Shown here piece by piece: positions 43,459 through 55,800 of a DNA stretch of 64,000 nt (position 1 is its first letter; every line of letters begins with the position of its first letter). Under the pieces are notes generated by a model, which had not been told where the DNA came from, made no database searches, and saw nothing but the letters and a program-made list of their open reading frames with translations. This DNA comes from Dactylococcopsis salina PCC 8305 (GTDB taxonomy: Bacteria > Cyanobacteriota > Cyanobacteriia > Cyanobacteriales > Rubidibacteraceae). The translations under genes and the position numbers were made by a program. The DNA lies in assembly GCF_000317615.1 (NCBI RefSeq), contig NC_019780.1, positions 806,001 through 870,000 on the forward strand, in the 5' to 3' direction.

Positions 43459-43609
43459 AACCCCGCGCCCCCTCCCTCAAACCTGATCGCGCTCCCTCCC
43501 TCAAACCTCGATGTCGCGAAGCGACCGCTCTACGAGCATCGCACCCCGAACTAGAATTTCTTACCCCAATCATTTATAATCGTTTAGTTGGTTCATCGCT
43601 CCTGATTTT

Positions 43610-44446
43610 ATGACTCGTTTAATCCATGATAAGTTTGCCAAGGATTATTTTGAATCTCTCCTCGAACCCTTTGGCAAAATTAACTCACAGAAACGAGTCT
43701 CCGCAGAAGACCAATATATCGATGTTTGGTTTGAACCTGCCCAAGAGCATTTAAGAGAACTTAATGAGTTAGGCGGTCTGGGGAGAATGGCAACCACTCC
43801 CTCCATGTTTGAACCTTATCGCAATCCCGTTACCCCTGAGCAAATTGGCGATTGTCTTCTCAAATTATTGCTAGTCAAAACACAGATGAAACGACAGGCA
43901 AGACGAAAGGAATCTTCTTTGGCTGAAGAAAGTGTTCCTAGATTATGGATTTTAACACCAACCGCTTCTTCAAAGGTCTTATCAGGATTTAACGCTGTCC
44001 AAACTCCTGATGAGTTAGAGGGATTTTATACGTTAGGAAGTTCACTCAATACCCAGATCATCGTCATTCATCAACTTCCTTGTACAGAAGAAACGCTTTG
44101 GTTAAGAGTTTTAGGAAGAGACAGAGTTCAACAAGAAGCAATTGATGAATTGGAAGCCTTGAGTGAAAACAATCCCTTTCGCCAAAGGGCACTAGAACTG
44201 CTCTATACCCTGCAAAAGAGTTTAAAATCAAGGCAGGAACTCCCATCAGAGGATAGAGAATTAATTATGAGACTAGAACCCCTTTATCAACAAGAACGTG
44301 AACAACGCGATCAAGAAATTAAACAACTCATGCAAAAGCAATTTGCCCAAAAACTTCTGAGTAAGGGAATGGAAATTGAGCAAATTGCTGAACTCACTGA
44401 ACTTTCCCCAGAAGAGATTACTAAGCTAACCAACAATGATAAGTAG
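43610..44446 (+). CDS. Rpn-like PD-(D/E)XK family protein, copy 1
   Basis: A 278-residue protein. Start MTRLIHDKFAKDYFESLLEPFG; IDVWFEPA (about 37-44) is the first acid motif; EIGDCLLKLLLVK...RRKESSLAEE...PRLWILTPTAS carries the lysine/acid part; LWLRVLGRDRVQ follows. The C-terminal third is helical with an HTH-like end (AQKLLSKGMEIEQIAELTELSPEEITKL). These resemble Rpn/PDDEXK proteins that promote recombination, but the nuclease activity is not shown. Related copy at 44748 is about 90 percent identical by eye. Confidence 0.8.
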   Translation: MTRLIHDKFAKDYFESLLEPFGKINSQKRVSAEDQYIDVWFEPAQEHLRELNELGGLGRMATTPSMFEPYRNPVTPEQIGDCLLKLLLVKTQMKRQARRKESSLAEESVPRLWILTPTASSKVLSGFNAVQTPDELEGFYTLGSSLNTQIIVIHQLPCTEETLWLRVLGRDRVQQEAIDELEALSENNPFRQRALELLYTLQKSLKSRQELPSEDRELIMRLEPLYQQEREQRDQEIKQLMQKQFAQKLLSKGMEIEQIAELTELSPEEITKLTNNDK

Positions 44447-44451
44447 TTTTG

Positions 44452-44690
44452 TAGCGCGATCGCGCCCCGAATTAGATTTTCTACCTAGCGCGATCGCGCC
44501 CCGAATTAAAATTCCTTCCCAACTCGATCGCGCCCCCTCCCTCAAACCCCGATCGCGCACTCTCCCTCAAACCCCGATCGTGCTCCCTCCTTCAAACCTC
44601 GATCGCGCTCCCTCCTTCAAACCTCGATCGCGCACCCTTCCTCCAACCTCGATCGCGCACCCTCTCTCAAACCCGATCGCGCCCCGAACT
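44452..44690. repeat. HIP1-core repeats with CCCTCCCTCAAACC
   Basis: About eight units of 20-27 bp, each with GATCGCGC or GCGATCGCGC followed by CCCTCCCTCAAACC(T/C). Two units begin CCGAATTAGATT or CCGAATTAAAATT. Shorter runs of the same unit lie at 43470-43515 and 46325-46390, each just after an Rpn-like tail. Confidence 0.85.
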
Positions 44691-44747
44691 AGAATTTCTT
44701 ACCCCAATCATTTATAATCGTTCAGTTGGTTCATCGCTCCTGATTTT

Positions 44748-45581
44748 ATGACTCGTTTAATCCATGATAAGTTTGCCAAGGATTATTTTGAATCTCTCCT
44801 CGAACCCTTTGGTCAAATTAACTCACAGAAACGAGTCTCCGCAGAAGACCAATATATTGATGTTTGGTTTGAACCTGCCCAAGAGCATTTAAGAGAACTT
44901 AATGAGTTAGGCGGTCTGGGAAGGATGGCAACTACTCCCTCGATGTTTGAACCCTATCGTAATCCTGTTACCCCTGAGCAAATTGGCGATTGTCTTCTCA
45001 AGTTATTGTTGATCAAAGCAGAGATGAAACGACAAGCCAGACGAAAGGAGTCTTCTTTGGCTGAAGAAAGTGTTCCTAAATTATGGATTTTAACCCCAAC
45101 CGCTTCTTCAACCGTCTTGTCTGGATTTAACGCTTTGCAAACACCTGATGAGTTAGAGGGATTTTATACGTTAGGAAGCTCACTGAGTACCAATATCATC
45201 GTCATTCATCAACTCCCTCGTACCTCAGAAACACTTTGGTTAAGAGTCTTAGGAAGAGACAGAGTTCAAAAGGAAGCAATTGATGAATTGGAAGCCTTGA
45301 GTGAAAACAATCCCTTTCGTCAAAGGGCGCTGGAACTGCTCTATACCCTGCAAAAGAGTTTAAAATCAAAGCAGGACATTGAACCAGAGGATAGGGAATT
45401 AATTATGAGACTAGAACCTCTTTATCAAATTGAACGTGAACAACGCGATCGAGAAATCAAACAAGAAATTGCTACCAATCTCCATAGTATGGGTATGGGA
45501 ATTGAGCAAATTGCCCAAGCCACCGGTCTTTCTCCGAAACAGGTGATGAAACTGATTAACCAAAATTCTGATGACCAATGA
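44748..45581 (+). CDS. Rpn-like PD-(D/E)XK family protein, copy 2
   Basis: A 277-residue near-duplicate of the gene at 43610, including about 50 bp before the ATG. Nuclease motifs are the same (IDVWFEPA, RLGG.., PKLWILTPTAS, LWLRVLGRDRVQ). The tail differs: here it ends REIKQEIATNLHSMGMGIEQIAQATGLSPKQVMKLINQNSDDQ, while copy 1 ends KLTNNDK. The swap in tails points to recombination between family members. Confidence 0.8.
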   Translation: MTRLIHDKFAKDYFESLLEPFGQINSQKRVSAEDQYIDVWFEPAQEHLRELNELGGLGRMATTPSMFEPYRNPVTPEQIGDCLLKLLLIKAEMKRQARRKESSLAEESVPKLWILTPTASSTVLSGFNALQTPDELEGFYTLGSSLSTNIIVIHQLPRTSETLWLRVLGRDRVQKEAIDELEALSENNPFRQRALELLYTLQKSLKSKQDIEPEDRELIMRLEPLYQIEREQRDREIKQEIATNLHSMGMGIEQIAQATGLSPKQVMKLINQNSDDQ

Positions 45582-45626
45582 CCAGTTACCAACAAATAAC
45601 GAATAACGAATAACGAATAACAAATT

Positions 45627-45815
45627 ATGAGATTAGAACCGCTTTATCAACAAGAAAAAGAAGAACTACAACGAGAAGTTAAACAGCTCACGCAGCGAGA
45701 AATTGCGGCTAATCTTCTCAATAAAGGAATGGAAATTCAGGAGATTGCCGAAGTGACTGGTCTTTCCCCGGAAGAAGTGACGAAACTGATTAACCAAAAT
45801 TCTGATGACCAATGA
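45627..45815 (+). pseudogene. Free-standing Rpn tail, unit B
   Basis: A 62-codon frame, MRLEPLYQQEKEELQREVKQL to QNSDDQ, equal to the C-terminal tail of the gene at 44748. It begins at the conserved ATG of LIMRLEPLYQ and is preceded by AACGAAT heptamers and no ribosome binding site. It may be an untranslated relic or a cassette. Confidence 0.6.
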
Positions 45816-45860
45816 CCAGTTACCAACAAATAACGAATAACGAATAACGAATAACAAATT

Positions 45861-46073
45861 ATGAGATTAGAACCGCTTTATCAACAAGAAAAAGAAACAC
45901 TCGTTCGCGAAGCTGAAGAACGCGGTGAAGAACGTGGAGAAGAGCGTACACAGCGAGAAATTGCAGCTAATCTCCTTAGTATGGGTATGGGAATTGAGCA
46001 AATTGCCCAAGCCACCGGTCTTTCTCGGAAACAGGTGATGAAACTGATTAACCAAAATTCTGATGACCAATGA
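45861..46073 (+). pseudogene. Free-standing Rpn tail, unit C
   Basis: A 70-codon frame with the same start and end as unit B but with a different middle (REAEERGEERGEERTQREIAANLLSMGMGIEQ). The spacer before it is nearly identical to the one before unit B. Confidence 0.6.
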
Positions 46074-46104
46074 CCAGTTACCAACAAATAACGAATAACA
46101 AATT

Positions 46105-46320
46105 ATGAGATTGGAACCGCTTTATCAACAAGAAAAAGAAACACTCGTTCGAGAAGCCCAAAAGCGGGGTATGGAAATTGGTGAAGAACGTGGTATTGAG
46201 ATCGCGCAAAAGCGATTTGCCCAAAAACTTCTGAGTAAGGGAATGGAAATTAAGCAGATTGCTGAACTCACTGAACTTTCCCTAGAAGAGATTACTAAGC
46301 TGACCAACAATGATGAGTAG
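46105..46320 (+). pseudogene. Free-standing Rpn tail, unit D
   Basis: A 71-codon frame starting like B and C but ending KIAELTELSLEEITKLTNNDE, the tail type of the gene at 43610. The DNA after it (GTAGCGCGATCGCGC) is also the DNA after that gene. It is therefore a mosaic of the two tail types. Confidence 0.6.
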
Positions 46321-46321
46321 T

Positions 46322-46545
46322 TTAGTAGCGCGATCGCGCTCCCTCCCTCAAACTTTGATCGCGCCCCCTCTCTCAAACCCCGATCGCGCTAGGAATTAAA
46401 ATTTCTTTCCCAAATAATTTACAATCGTCAAGACAGTGACCAGTTACCAGCTTGCCGAAGGGTGATCAGCTTGCCCTGAGCCTGTCGAAGGGTTACCAAC
46501 GAATAACGAATAACGAATAACGAATAACGAATAACAAAATAATCG
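46322..46545. repeat. HIP1-core units, AGCTTGCCCTGAGCC repeat and AATAACG heptamers
   Basis: GCGATCGCGC units (46327-46390), then CCAGTTACC, GCTTGCCGAAGGG and CTTGCCCTGAGCCTGTCGAAGG, then five AATAACG heptamers (46499-46535). No gene is seen. Confidence 0.75.
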
Positions 46546-46709
46546 CGCTTTTCCCACCGACCGAATTTGTAAAGATTTGTATCAATTTGGCTACCTTACC
46601 TGACGAGAAAAGTGGGGTTTAGAGTAATTCTAAGCATTAATTGTAATTTAAATTTCTAAATGAGTCTCAAATTGGGTGAATTGAGCCGTGTCTAAAGTCT
46701 TCTATCGGA

Positions 46710-46739
46710 TTGACATTAGAAGCGATCTTACTCTAAAAT
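46710..46739 (+). promoter_or_regulatory. Sigma-70-like promoter of the giant gene
   Basis: TTGACA (46710-46715), 18-bp spacer, TAAAAT (46734-46739). It lies 87 bp before the ATG, and an AGGA precedes the ATG at 46819. It is the clearest -35/-10 pair in the window. Confidence 0.65.
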
Positions 46740-46825
46740 CAAGCTATTAATTTAATCAAACTTAATTTCAACTCCTAAGGGATTAACCCACTAATCTAAA
46801 TCAACGACACAATTGGGCAGGAATC

Positions 46826-49800
46826 ATGGCATTTCAACCGAATAGTGAGGCGGTGGCAATGGAAGAAGCGTTACTCGAAGGCGCAGTGATCAACGTTGGA
46901 GCGTTATTAACTAAATTCGCGTCCAGTGACCATTTCCACTCGATCTTAGAAACCAGTTTTGGTGACAACTCCGACACCAGATTAATCGAAGAGTTACAAC
47001 AAGCCCTATACACTGGGGCTTTTTTCGATGGCATTGAAATAGAAGTCCTGCCCAGTGCTGAGTTGGAAGGAGCATTAGGGGCTTATGCCGAGGCAACCAA
47101 TACTATATATCTGTCTCAAGATTTGCTGGTTTCTTCGACTCAACAAGCGAGTGCGGTGTTGTTGGAAGAGGTGGGACACGCGATCGATGCTTATTTGAAT
47201 GTGGAGGATAGCGCTGGGGATGAAGGCGCGATCTTTTCAGCGTTGGTAAGGGATGTTAGTTTGAGTCCTTTAGAATGGCAACAGTTGAAGGCAGAAGATG
47301 ACACAGCGACTCTGACGATTAATGGAGAAGCTGTAACTGTCGAACAGGCAGACGTTTCTTACATTGGTGGTGATGGCGACTGGTACGACCCTGCTAATTG
47401 GAGTAACGGAACTGTACCTGGTACTAATGATGATGTCACCATCACTAGCAATAATACTGATATTACAATTACTTTTTCACAAGGGAATCCTAGCGTCAAT
47501 AGTCTATCGCTGTTTGCCGAAAATGGGGGCAATTTGGCGCTTTCTGGTTTAACCAGCTATGAAGGGGCAGACTTCGATACCTCCATTCGAGCCACAGGAG
47601 GCAGTAGCATTGACTTGTCCTCGATCACTACCCTTTCAGGAGGAACCGGATACAAGGATCAACTATTCATCGAAGCGATTAATGGCACCGTCAACCTGAG
47701 CAACTTAACGGACATCACGGGAGGGGCAACGCGGGTTTTAGCCGATGGCACCAACAGCAATATCGACTTGTCGAGTTTAAATCGCTTTGCGGATGATAAT
47801 GGTTATACTTATTCCCAAGTGAATGCCCTTAATGGAGGAACAATCCAAACTCCAAATCTTGATAGCCTCAATGGGGTTTCCTTACTTTTTAACAGCAGCG
47901 GCAACTTTGACGCCGAACAAATCACAAGTGTTACCAATGGCTCGATTACAGTGGAGGGAACAGCTGCCAACTTGAGCAGCTTAACCAATGTCAGTGGTTC
48001 CAGTGTTACTTTAAGCAATGGTGGGACTGCTGATTTCAGCAACGTCAGCAACATTGATACAGCTAGTCTATTTGTCAATGACGGGGTAAGTTTAGAGTTG
48101 CCGCAAGTAACCAGCTATGAAGGAACAAACTTCGATACCTCCATTCGAGCCACAGGAGGCAGCAACATTGACTTGTCCTCGATCACTACCCTTTCAGGAG
48201 GAACCGAATACAAGGATGAACTATTCATCGAAGCGATTAATGGTACCATCAATCTGAGCAACTTAACGGACATCACGGGAGGGGCAACGCGGGTTTTAGC
48301 CGATGGCACCAACAGCAATATCGACTTGTCGAGTTTAAATCGCTTTGCGGATGATAATGGTTATACTTATTCCCAAGTGAATGCCCTTAATGGAGGAACA
48401 ATCCAAACTCCAAATCTTGATAGCCTCAATGGGGTTTCCTTACTTTTTAACAGCAGCGGCAACTTTGACGCCGAACAAATCACAAGTGTTACCAATGGCT
48501 CGATTACAGTGGAGGGAACAGCTGCCAACTTGAGCAGCTTAACCAATGTCAGTGGTTCCAGTGTTACTTTAAGCAATGGTGGGACTGCTGATTTCAGCAA
48601 CGTCAGCAACATTGATACAGCTAGTCTATTTGTCAATGACGGGGTAAGTTTAGAGTTGCCACAAGTAACCAGCTATGAAGGAACAAACTCGGACACCTCC
48701 ATTCAAGCTACAGGGGGCAGTAGCATTGACTTGTCCTCGATCACTACCCTTTCAGGAGGAACCGGATACAAGGATCAACTATTCATCGAAGCGATTAATG
48801 GCACCGTCAACCTGAGCAACTTAACGGACATCACGGGAGGGGCAACGCGGGTTTTAGCCGATGGCACCAACAGCAATATCGACTTGTCGAGTTTAAATCG
48901 CTTTGCGGATGATAATGGTTATACTTATTCCCAAGTGAATGCCCTTAATGGAGGAACAATCGATCTTGATCAACTCTCTGACATTTCAGGAGAAGTCCTG
49001 CCAATAACAGCAGATGGAACGAATAGTATTATCGACTTGTTCCAAATTTCAGAAAGCAATTCCAGTATTAACCCCACTGAAGAAAATGGCGGCGACATTA
49101 TCTTCCTGGAAAATGAAGTGCCCACTTTCACTTCACCAGATGCGATCGAGATTTCGGAAAATGAAACCGATGTGGTGACTCTCAGCGCCACTGATCCTGA
49201 TGGGGATACGTTAAGTTTCTCGATTACGGGAGGTGTGGATGAAGATTTATTCACTCTCGATGATGAGGGAGGTTTAAGTTTCAGCAACGCACCTGATTTT
49301 GAGAATCCCAGTGATGAGGATGGGAATAATGTTTATCAGGTGACGGTGACGGTAGATGATGGTAAGGATATCACTGTTGAACAGGATTTAACGGTAACGG
49401 TAACGGATGTGAATGAAGCGCCTACTTTCACTTCTGAAAATGCGATCGAGATTTCAGAAAATGAAACCGATGTGGTGACTCTCAGCGCCACTGATCCTGA
49501 TGGGGATACGTTAAGTTTCTCGATTACAGGAGGTGTGGATGAAGATTTATTCACTCTCGATGATGAGGGAAGTTTAAGTTTCAGCAACGCACCTGATTTT
49601 GAAAATCCCAGTGATGAGGATGGGAATAATGTTTATCAGGTGACGGTGACGGTAGCTGATGGTAAGGGTAGCACGGTTGAACAGGATTTAACGGTAACGG
49701 TAACGGATGTGAATGAAGCGCCTACTTTCACTTCTGAAAATGCGATCGAGATTTCAGAAAATGAAACCGATGTTGTTACTCTCACCGCCACTGATCCTGA

Positions 49801-52800
49801 TGGAGATACGTTAAGTTTCTCGATTACGGGAGGTGTGGATGAAGATTTATTCACCCTTGATGAGGGAAGTTTAAGTTTCAGCAACGCACCTGACTTTGAG
49901 AATCCCAGTGATGAGGATGGGAATAATGTTTATCAGGTGACGGTGACGGTAGCTGATGGTAAGGGTAGCACGGTTGAACAGGATTTAACGGTAACGGTAA
50001 CGGATGTGAATGAAGCGCCTACTTTCACTTCTGAAAATGCGATCGAGATTTCAGAAAATGAAACCGATGTGGTTACTCTCAGCGCCACTGATCCTGATGG
50101 AGATACGTTAAGTTTCTCGATTACGGGAGGTGCGGATGAAGGTTTATTCACTCTCGATGATGAGGGAAGTTTAAGTTTCAGCAACGCACCTGATTTTGAG
50201 ACTCCCAGTGATGAGGATGGGAATAATGTTTATCAGGTGACGGTGACGGTAGCTGATGGTAAGGGTAGCACGGTTGAACAGGATTTAACGGTAACGGTAA
50301 CGGATGTGAATGAAGCGCCAATTATTGAAGATCAAAGTTTTTCGATTCCTGAAAACAGTGAGGGGGAAACCGTCGTGGGGGCGATCGAAGCTAGTGATCC
50401 AGAAGGAAATTCCCTCAGTTACAGTTTAGAGGAAGAAGGCTTTGGGATTAATGAGACAGGAGAAATTTTCGTTACGGGTGAAACGGATTTAGACTTTGAG
50501 ACGAATCCGAATCGAGAATTAACGGTAACGGTGAGTGATGGGGAATTCACACCAACCGCAACAGTGACGGTAAATCTCACGGATGTGAATGAAGCGCCCA
50601 CTTTCACTTCTGAAAATGCGATCGAGGTGTCGGAAAATGAAACCAGTGTTGTTACTCTCAGCGCCACTGATCCTGATGGGGATACGTTAAGTTTCTCGAT
50701 TACAGGAGGTGCAGATGCAGCATTATTCACCCTTGATGAGGATGAAAACTTAACCTTCAATCAATCTCCCGACTTCGAGAACCCGCAAGACAGCAACAGC
50801 GATAACATCTATCAAGTCCAAGTCAGCGCTGATGACGGAAACGGCGGAAACAGCAGCCAAAGCATCAATTTGGAAGTGTTGGATGTCAATGAATCTCCTG
50901 AAATCACATCTGATTCCTTACCAACCATTGAAGAAAACACGATCGCGCCGCTCTCTCTCCAAGCAGATGATCCAGATGGGGATGAAGTTACTTTCTCCCT
51001 CACGGGTGGCGCTGACCAAGGATTATTTACGATTAATCCTGATACAGGAGAATTAGAGTTTAATAATCCTCCCGACTTTGAAAACCCCATAGACGCTGAT
51101 GAGGATAACATTTATGTACTAGAAGTGACTGCCACTGACAGTGAAGGGGCAAACGTCAGCGAGACGTTAGAGGTAATCGTTGAGAACGTAAACGAAGTTC
51201 CCACAGCAGAGGATGACACGGGTAGCACCGACGAAGATAGTTCCTTTACAGTTGATGCGGCAAATGGCGTTCTCGCCAATGACGTTGATCCTGATGGAGA
51301 TGCTCTAACTGTCAGGGCCGTAAATGGAGAAGCGGGTAAGGTTGACACAGAAATCACCTTAGACTCCGGTGCGTTACTCACTCTCAATGCTGATGGAAGC
51401 TATGAGTATGACACCAATGGCGCATTTGAAGACCTCAACGACGGGGAAACTGCTACTGATACCTTTACCTACACCGTAGCTGATGGCAATGGCGGTACAG
51501 CTACTGCCGAAATAAGGATTACGATTAATGGAAGCACAGGTAATCAAGCCCCTGTTGTAGAAATCCCCATCAATGATATTAATCTCTCCCAAGGAGAAAT
51601 TCCTGACCCGATCAACCTTTTTGATCTCTTTGAAGATAATGAAGATACCGACGAAGAACTAACCTACAGCATTACCGAACAAACCAACGCTGATCTAATC
51701 CAAGCCGCCATAAACGAAGGAGAAGGAGAACTCAGCTTCGTTATCTTTTCCGGTAGTGGCAGCAGCAACATCACTATCCAAGCCACTGACACCGATGGAC
51801 TTAGCGTTAGCGAAACCTTCACCGTCACTGTTAACGCCCGTAACACTGCCCCAGAAATAACTAACCCCCTCAATGATTTAAGCATCGATGCGGGAAGTGA
51901 CCCGGTTCCCATCAACCTCTTTGAGACCTTTGAGGATACGCAAGATGCCGACTCCGACCTGAAATTTAGGGCTAGCAGCAGCAACAAATCCCTTGTCAAT
52001 GCCGATAGTATTAACACCAGTAGTGGTGAACTCTTCCTGCAATTCCCCTCCACTCGAACCGGTTCTAGCGAAATCACCGTCAGCGCTGTTGATACCAGTG
52101 GATTCACCACCACCGAAACCTTCACCGTTACCGTTAACCCCAGTGGCGAAGTCATCAGCCTCGAAGAAACCAACGACACCTTAGAAACCGCCAGCACCCC
52201 TCAACTCAGCCCCGACACCCCCAACATCAACCTCGCTGGCGAAATTGGCGACAACAATTTTGGTGATCAAGATATCGACCTTTATCGCCTCGAACTGCAA
52301 AAAGGCGACCAACTCACCGCCGACATCAACACTGATGATAACTCCTCCCTCGACTCCTTTTTAAGACTCTTCGACAGCTTCGGACAAGAAGTAGAACGCA
52401 ACGACGACAGCCAACAAGGGGAAAACGACTCCCTATTAGAATTTAGTGCTGATACCTCACAAACCTACTATATTGGAGTCAGTGGCTTTGGTAACGACCA
52501 ATACAACCCCAACTTAGAAAACTCTGGTAGTAAAGGAGACACTGGCAGTTATAACCTCGCCCTCACCCTCACCAGTACCGCCAGCGAAACCCCCAACGAT
52601 ACCATTTCCCAAGCGATCGCCACCAGCGCCTTGATTCAAGAAAACGGGCAATTTCAACAACCTGGCTTCCTCGGCGACAACAGCACCCTTAATAACCCCA
52701 ACCTCGACGTTGACTTTTACGAAATCCAACTGACTCAAGGGGAAACCGCCACCATCGACATCGACACCACAGAAAACAGTCCCCTCAACCCCATCCTACG

Positions 52801-55800
52801 CATCTTTAACGCCACTGGCGGCAACGTTCCCAACGGCTTCAACGATAACGCCAAAGCCCCAGGTGAACAATTAGGAAATGACCCCTATCTCGAATTTAGC
52901 GCCCCCTTCAGCGGCACCTATTATGTCGGAGTCAGCGACCAAGCCAACGACCTGTATAGCCCCTACAACCCCGAAAGTGGACAAAGTCCAGGGGCAACAG
53001 GTGCGTATGAAATCAACATTACGCAAGATGTTTCCCGTGAAGATAGTCCCCCCGAAGCCTCTCCCAACGACACCCTCGACACCGCCACCGCCTTGTTAGT
53101 GGGAGATGAAATTCAAGGGAATATTGGCGATAGAACGGAATTTGTCACCGTTCCAGGATTAGACGTTGACCTTTACACCCTCACCCTCGAAGCTGACCAA
53201 GCCATCAGAATTAACCTCAATCGCACCTCCCGTCTTGACCCCGTCTTACGACTATTCAACGCCCAAGGAGAAGAAATTGCCTTCAATGACGACATCGGTA
53301 GCAGTGACAACGCCCTCTTAGAACTCACCATTCCCGAAACAGGAGACTACTACATCGGAGTCAGTGGCTTTGGTAACGAAAACTATGATGTCACCACAGC
53401 AGGAAGCGGTAAATCATTCGCCAGTACGGGCAGCTATCAACTCATCATCAGTGACCAACAACCAGAAATTTTAGAAGCAGGAGAAGAAGAAGAAAACGAT
53501 ACTCTAGACACCGCCACCGCCACCAGTTTAACCGCAGACAGCCTCGGTAGCCTCAAACAAACCAACGCCATTGGCAATAATCCCAATTTAGAAGAAGCAG
53601 GATTAGATGTAGATATCTTCCAAGTAGAACTAGATACTAATACCCGTCTCACCGCCGAAATTAACACCGAAAACTTCAACAGTGAGTTTGACTCCCTCCT
53701 CCGTGTCTTCAACAGTGAAGGAGAACAACTCGACTTTAATGATGATGAAAGCAGCGAGAATTTAGACTCCCAATTAGAATTTATTCCCACCGCACCTGGA
53801 ACCTATTATGTGGGAGTCAGTGGTTTAGGGAATGAAAACTATAACCCCAATACAGTCAGTAGCGGTAACGCTGGCAGCATCGGAGATTATGAAATTGAAC
53901 TTCGCCTCAATGAAGTCACTCCCCAAGAAAATCCCACCAACGAAACCCCCGAAACAGCAAGCCAAGTCAACTTAACCAATAACCGCTTTAGCACCAATGG
54001 TGTAATCGGTGACAATACTAATGTTGAGGTCGATCGAGACTTCTACGAAATTGACTTAGAACAAGGAAACATTCTCAATATAAGAGTGAACGGAGACAAC
54101 CTCGAAAGTTTCGTCCGTCTCTTCAACAGTAAGGATGAAGAAATTCCCCTCGAATATGAAGCGGGAGACTTCCCTCACCCCAGCCTCAACTTAACCATTC
54201 CCGAAGACGACACCTACTTCCTACAAATCAGCGCCTTCGATAACAATGAAGACGGTATCCCAGACGATAGCATCGGAGACTATCGCCTCAACCTAGCCGT
54301 CGCACCCCCTCCCCTTGCCGCCCAACCCCCCGTCGAAGAAATTCGACCCACCGCCAACAACGATCGCTTTCGGGCTGCCTCCCAGCGCACTGCTATCTTT
54401 AATGTTTTGGGAAATGACAGCGCCAACGATGACCAAGGCTTTCTCGAAATTACTGACTTCACCGCAACCACCGAAAAAGGCGGAACTGTTGAACTCGATA
54501 ACCAGTCGCGGTTAAGATACACTCCCAACCCCGACTTTGGAGGCGTTGATACTTTCACCTACACCGTCGCCAATGAAAGTGGTGGCTTTGACCAAGGCAC
54601 AGTAGAAGTCAATGTTAATCGTCCGCCAGAAGGCGCAAGTGTTCAAGTTGAGTTGGATGTGCGTTCCGTTCCTGGAAAAGAAGACCAACTCAATGACGGC
54701 TTGCAAATCGGAGAAGAGTTTATCGTTGATGTTCGTTTTCTCGATCGAACCGCAGCCAACAATCCATCTCAAGCAGTATTATCAGGATATGCAGACTTAT
54801 TGTTTAACCCTGAGATTCTACAAGTGATATCTGAGGAAGAGATAGACACGGATGGAATAATTAATGGAGTGATTCACGACAACAGCCGTTATAACCTGTT
54901 ACGAAAAGGAACAGTACGCAACGAAGAAGGATTGGTCAATGAAGCGGGAGCAGGTACTTTAGCTTTAGGAGGAGTGGAAAGCCTACCAGAAGATAATCGT
55001 ATTTTCAGCCTCCATTTCCAAGCCGTTGGCGGCGGAAATACTGCGCTTTTAGCCAGTCAAGCAGGACAGCAAATTAATTCAGCAATTACGATCCTGAATC
55101 CAGATTTTATCAGTGACCAACGAGATCAAACTCGCTTTGGTGAAGTTGACATTATCTCCGCTTTGAATAACCAAAACAACATTGAGAGTGCTTTTCCTCC
55201 CTCTGCCAACTTCGCTCTGAGTAATAATATCATTCTCTCTGAACAGGAAGACGTATCAGCAGTACAAGGAGTCATTGAAGCCATGGCGGTGAACATTGAC
55301 TTTCAAGACTTAGCAGGGAACGCCTTAGAAGATGTCGCTGTGGGAGAGGAGTTTAAGATTGTTCTCTCTGCGGAAGACTTACGTCCAGAGGGTCAACAAT
55401 TAGGAGTGTTTAGCGTCTTTGCCGATGTCTTATATGATACGGTTTTGATTGATGTCACCGAAGCCGAATTAGTGGGAGATTTTGCCTCCCCCGTCTTAGA
55501 ATTACCCACAGCAGTGGAACAGGGTTCAGGAGAAGGATTAATCGATGAATTGGGGGGAACACAAAGTAACTTTAATCCCGTCAGAAGCGGCAGTCAAACC
55601 TTTGCCGAATTAACCGTCACCGCCAAAGCGCCTGGACAATTAGATGTAAGTACCAACGCCCCAGAGGGGAAAACCGCGAAAAATACACTGTTTGGGGTGG
55701 ATGTGGAGGTGACAGAGGGGACAGTTTACAGCGAAAAGAGTATTAATCTTGTTGGTGAAACAGAAGAAGGGAATCCTGATTTAGTGATTACGGAATTTGA

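Noticed and set aside
46834-54772. Minus-strand open frames under the giant gene
   Set aside because: They mirror the repeats (two are identical copies 558 bp apart) and have biased composition from the sense gene.
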